From the NCBI GenBank assembly GCA_963662765.2, contig CAXXUP010000004.1, forward strand, positions 124,001 through 188,000: DNA of 64,000 nucleotides, in the 5' to 3' direction. Below, piece after piece: positions 63,176 through 64,000 of this stretch (within the stretch, counting starts at the first letter, position 1; each line of letters opens with the position of its first letter). The translations under genes were made by a program, and so were the position numbers. Origin of the DNA: DATMXT01 sp963662765 (GTDB taxonomy: Bacteria; Bacillota; Clostridia; Oscillospirales; Feifaniaceae). The notes beneath the pieces were generated by a model. The model worked only from the letters and a program-made list of their open reading frames with translations. It was not told the origin of the DNA and made no database searches.

Positions 63176-63778
63176 ATGATGATTGTTTTTTTAAAAGAAA
63201 TGCTCCCCTGGATGCTCGCGGCAGTGCCTGTAACAGCCCTGTTTCGATTTCTGCTCGCCCGGCATATCAACACCAACCTGCGGCACGAGACGCTCTTTTG
63301 CCTGCTTACAGCCTATCTGGCGGGCCTTGCCAGAGTGACCGTCATCCCGAATGTGCTGCCGACGCCATTTTTTGTGCTGCGGGGCACGATAAGCCTCATC
63401 CCCGGGCGGATTTTCTTTGATACCTGGCGGGAAGTGGGCCGCGGGAACTGGGACTACCTGACGATTGCCCTTATCGGCAATATCCTGATCTTCGTGCCGC
63501 TGGGGCTACTGGGCTGCCTGCTGTGGCGGGGGGCGACCTTTAAACGGGCGGCGCTTTCGGGGCTTGCGGTCTCCATTGTCATCGAAGTCTGCCAGCTTCC
63601 GCTCGACCGGTGGACTGACATCGACGATCTGTGGCTCAACGCACTGGGGGCGGCGATGGGGTATGGCGTCTATGTCCTGCTCGGCCGACCTGCGTTCGGG
63701 CTTACCGACACCGCCAGCCGTGGTCAAGCGGGCCACAGCCCTTACCGAGGGAGAGGCCCGCTTTCAAGGCGCCGGTGA
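63176..63778 (+). CDS. VanZ family membrane protein
   Basis: About 200 residues. Four to five hydrophobic segments. VanZ marks are the IPGRIFFDTWREVG-like loop, LIGNILIFVPLGLLGCLLW, VSIVIEVCQLPLDRWTDIDD and DLWLNALGAAMGYGVYVLLG (the E-x-x-Q and D-x-D-D-x-x-x-N pattern). VanZ-like proteins are linked to low-level glycopeptide resistance in some species, but most have no tested role. The last ~25 residues are basic and overlap thiD on the other strand by 77 bases. Confidence 0.85.
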   Translation: MMIVFLKEMLPWMLAAVPVTALFRFLLARHINTNLRHETLFCLLTAYLAGLARVTVIPNVLPTPFFVLRGTISLIPGRIFFDTWREVGRGNWDYLTIALIGNILIFVPLGLLGCLLWRGATFKRAALSGLAVSIVIEVCQLPLDRWTDIDDLWLNALGAAMGYGVYVLLGRPAFGLTDTASRGQAGHSPYRGRGPLSRRR

Positions 63779-64000
63779 TGTAGTCTTTGGCACTGCGCAC
63801 CGCTGTTACAAGGTCACACCCCGTGGCCAGGTTGCTTGCGATGGCGGAGGAGAGTGTGCAGCCGGTGCCGTGGGTATTAACGGTATCGACGCGGTCGGTT
63901 GTAAACCAGACCGCATTGCCGTCGTAGAGCAGGTCGTCGGCGCAACTTTCCAGATGGCCACCCTTGACCAGCACCGCAGTGCCGATGCAGCTATAGATTC
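63702..64000 (-). CDS. thiD: Hydroxymethylpyrimidine/phosphomethylpyrimidine kinase, 5' end outside window
   Basis: The C-terminal ~98 residues of a ThiD-type kinase in the thiamine pathway. The frame is open to the window edge: SCIGTAVLVKGGHLES, then FTTDRVDTVNTHGTGCTLSS (anion hole and catalytic Asp-like GTGC motif) and AIASNLATGCDLVTAVRSAK. It ends SLGKGCGPLDHGWRCR. A pyridoxal-kinase relative is possible, but the end fits ThiD. Convergent and overlapping with the VanZ gene. Confidence 0.87.
   Translation of the reverse strand, partial: IYSCIGTAVLVKGGHLESCADDLLYDGNAVWFTTDRVDTVNTHGTGCTLSSAIASNLATGCDLVTAVRSAKDYITGALKAGLSLGKGCGPLDHGWRCR

Overview
The window looks like chromosomal DNA of a GC-rich, anaerobic, probably spore-forming Firmicute of class Clostridia. 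I infer an Oscillospirales-type gut or anaerobic-community bacterium. The basis is the S4-rpoA-L17 gene order, a Clostridia-like 16S rRNA, the germination protein YpeB, HydF for [FeFe]-hydrogenase maturation, an oxygen-labile acyl-CoA dehydratase activase, hisZ with a short hisG, and a FabT/FabK-type fatty-acid operon. No species is claimed.

Layout. 1-2080: end of the ribosomal protein/RNA polymerase operon. 2103-8815: FAD oxidoreductase, DUF4349 lipoprotein, acetyltransferase, YpeB and a CmpB-type membrane protein. 8812-11736: two-part acyl-CoA dehydratase activase system. 11984-17453: his operon (hisZ-G-D-C-B-A) behind a classical His-codon leader-peptide attenuator; hisH, hisF and hisI/E are absent. 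17500-18523: an antibiotic-type leader attenuator and a DUF1062 gene. 18525-27290: MGMT, a flavodoxin-like reductase, a ~270-bp structured repeat, and then a very tight minus-strand operon. Read from its promoter, that operon is NifH-like, NifD-like, NifK-like, FecB-type binding protein, FecCD permease, FecE ATPase fused to a TM1266-type domain, and HydF. 27334-44998: mixed housekeeping genes (zinc-ribbon protein, VOC, MerR, gamma-lyase, RarA, GlyA, Nth, thioredoxin, PLP enzyme, two glycosyltransferases, aldo/keto reductase, peptide-binding protein, ribokinase, DUF1893). 45091-50913: complete rRNA operon (16S-tRNA-Ala-tRNA-Ile-23S-5S) followed by tRNA-Asn, Met, Trp, Glu, Lys and Thr. 51035-52107: integrase remnant, small membrane protein and a candidate microprotein. 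52108-62844: Hsp20 and a complete FASII operon in streptococcal order (fabT-fabH-acpP-fabK-fabD-fabG-fabF-accB-fabZ-accC-accD-accA) with a DegV/FakB-like gene coupled to its end. 63176-64000: VanZ-like gene and the 3' part of thiD.

The most striking system is the nitrogenase-like operon (21098-27290). Its genes overlap or nearly touch, so the nitrogenase-like reductase and catalytic pair, the metal-chelate importer and the hydrogenase-maturation functions are probably made together. The operon is preceded by a structured leader ending in a terminator. The second striking item is a ~270-nt sequence present twice (19620-19889 and 36085-36355). Both copies have the same orientation relative to the gene that follows. 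The terminal and internal stems show compensatory base changes, so the sequence is either a new cis-acting RNA or a highly structured small mobile element.
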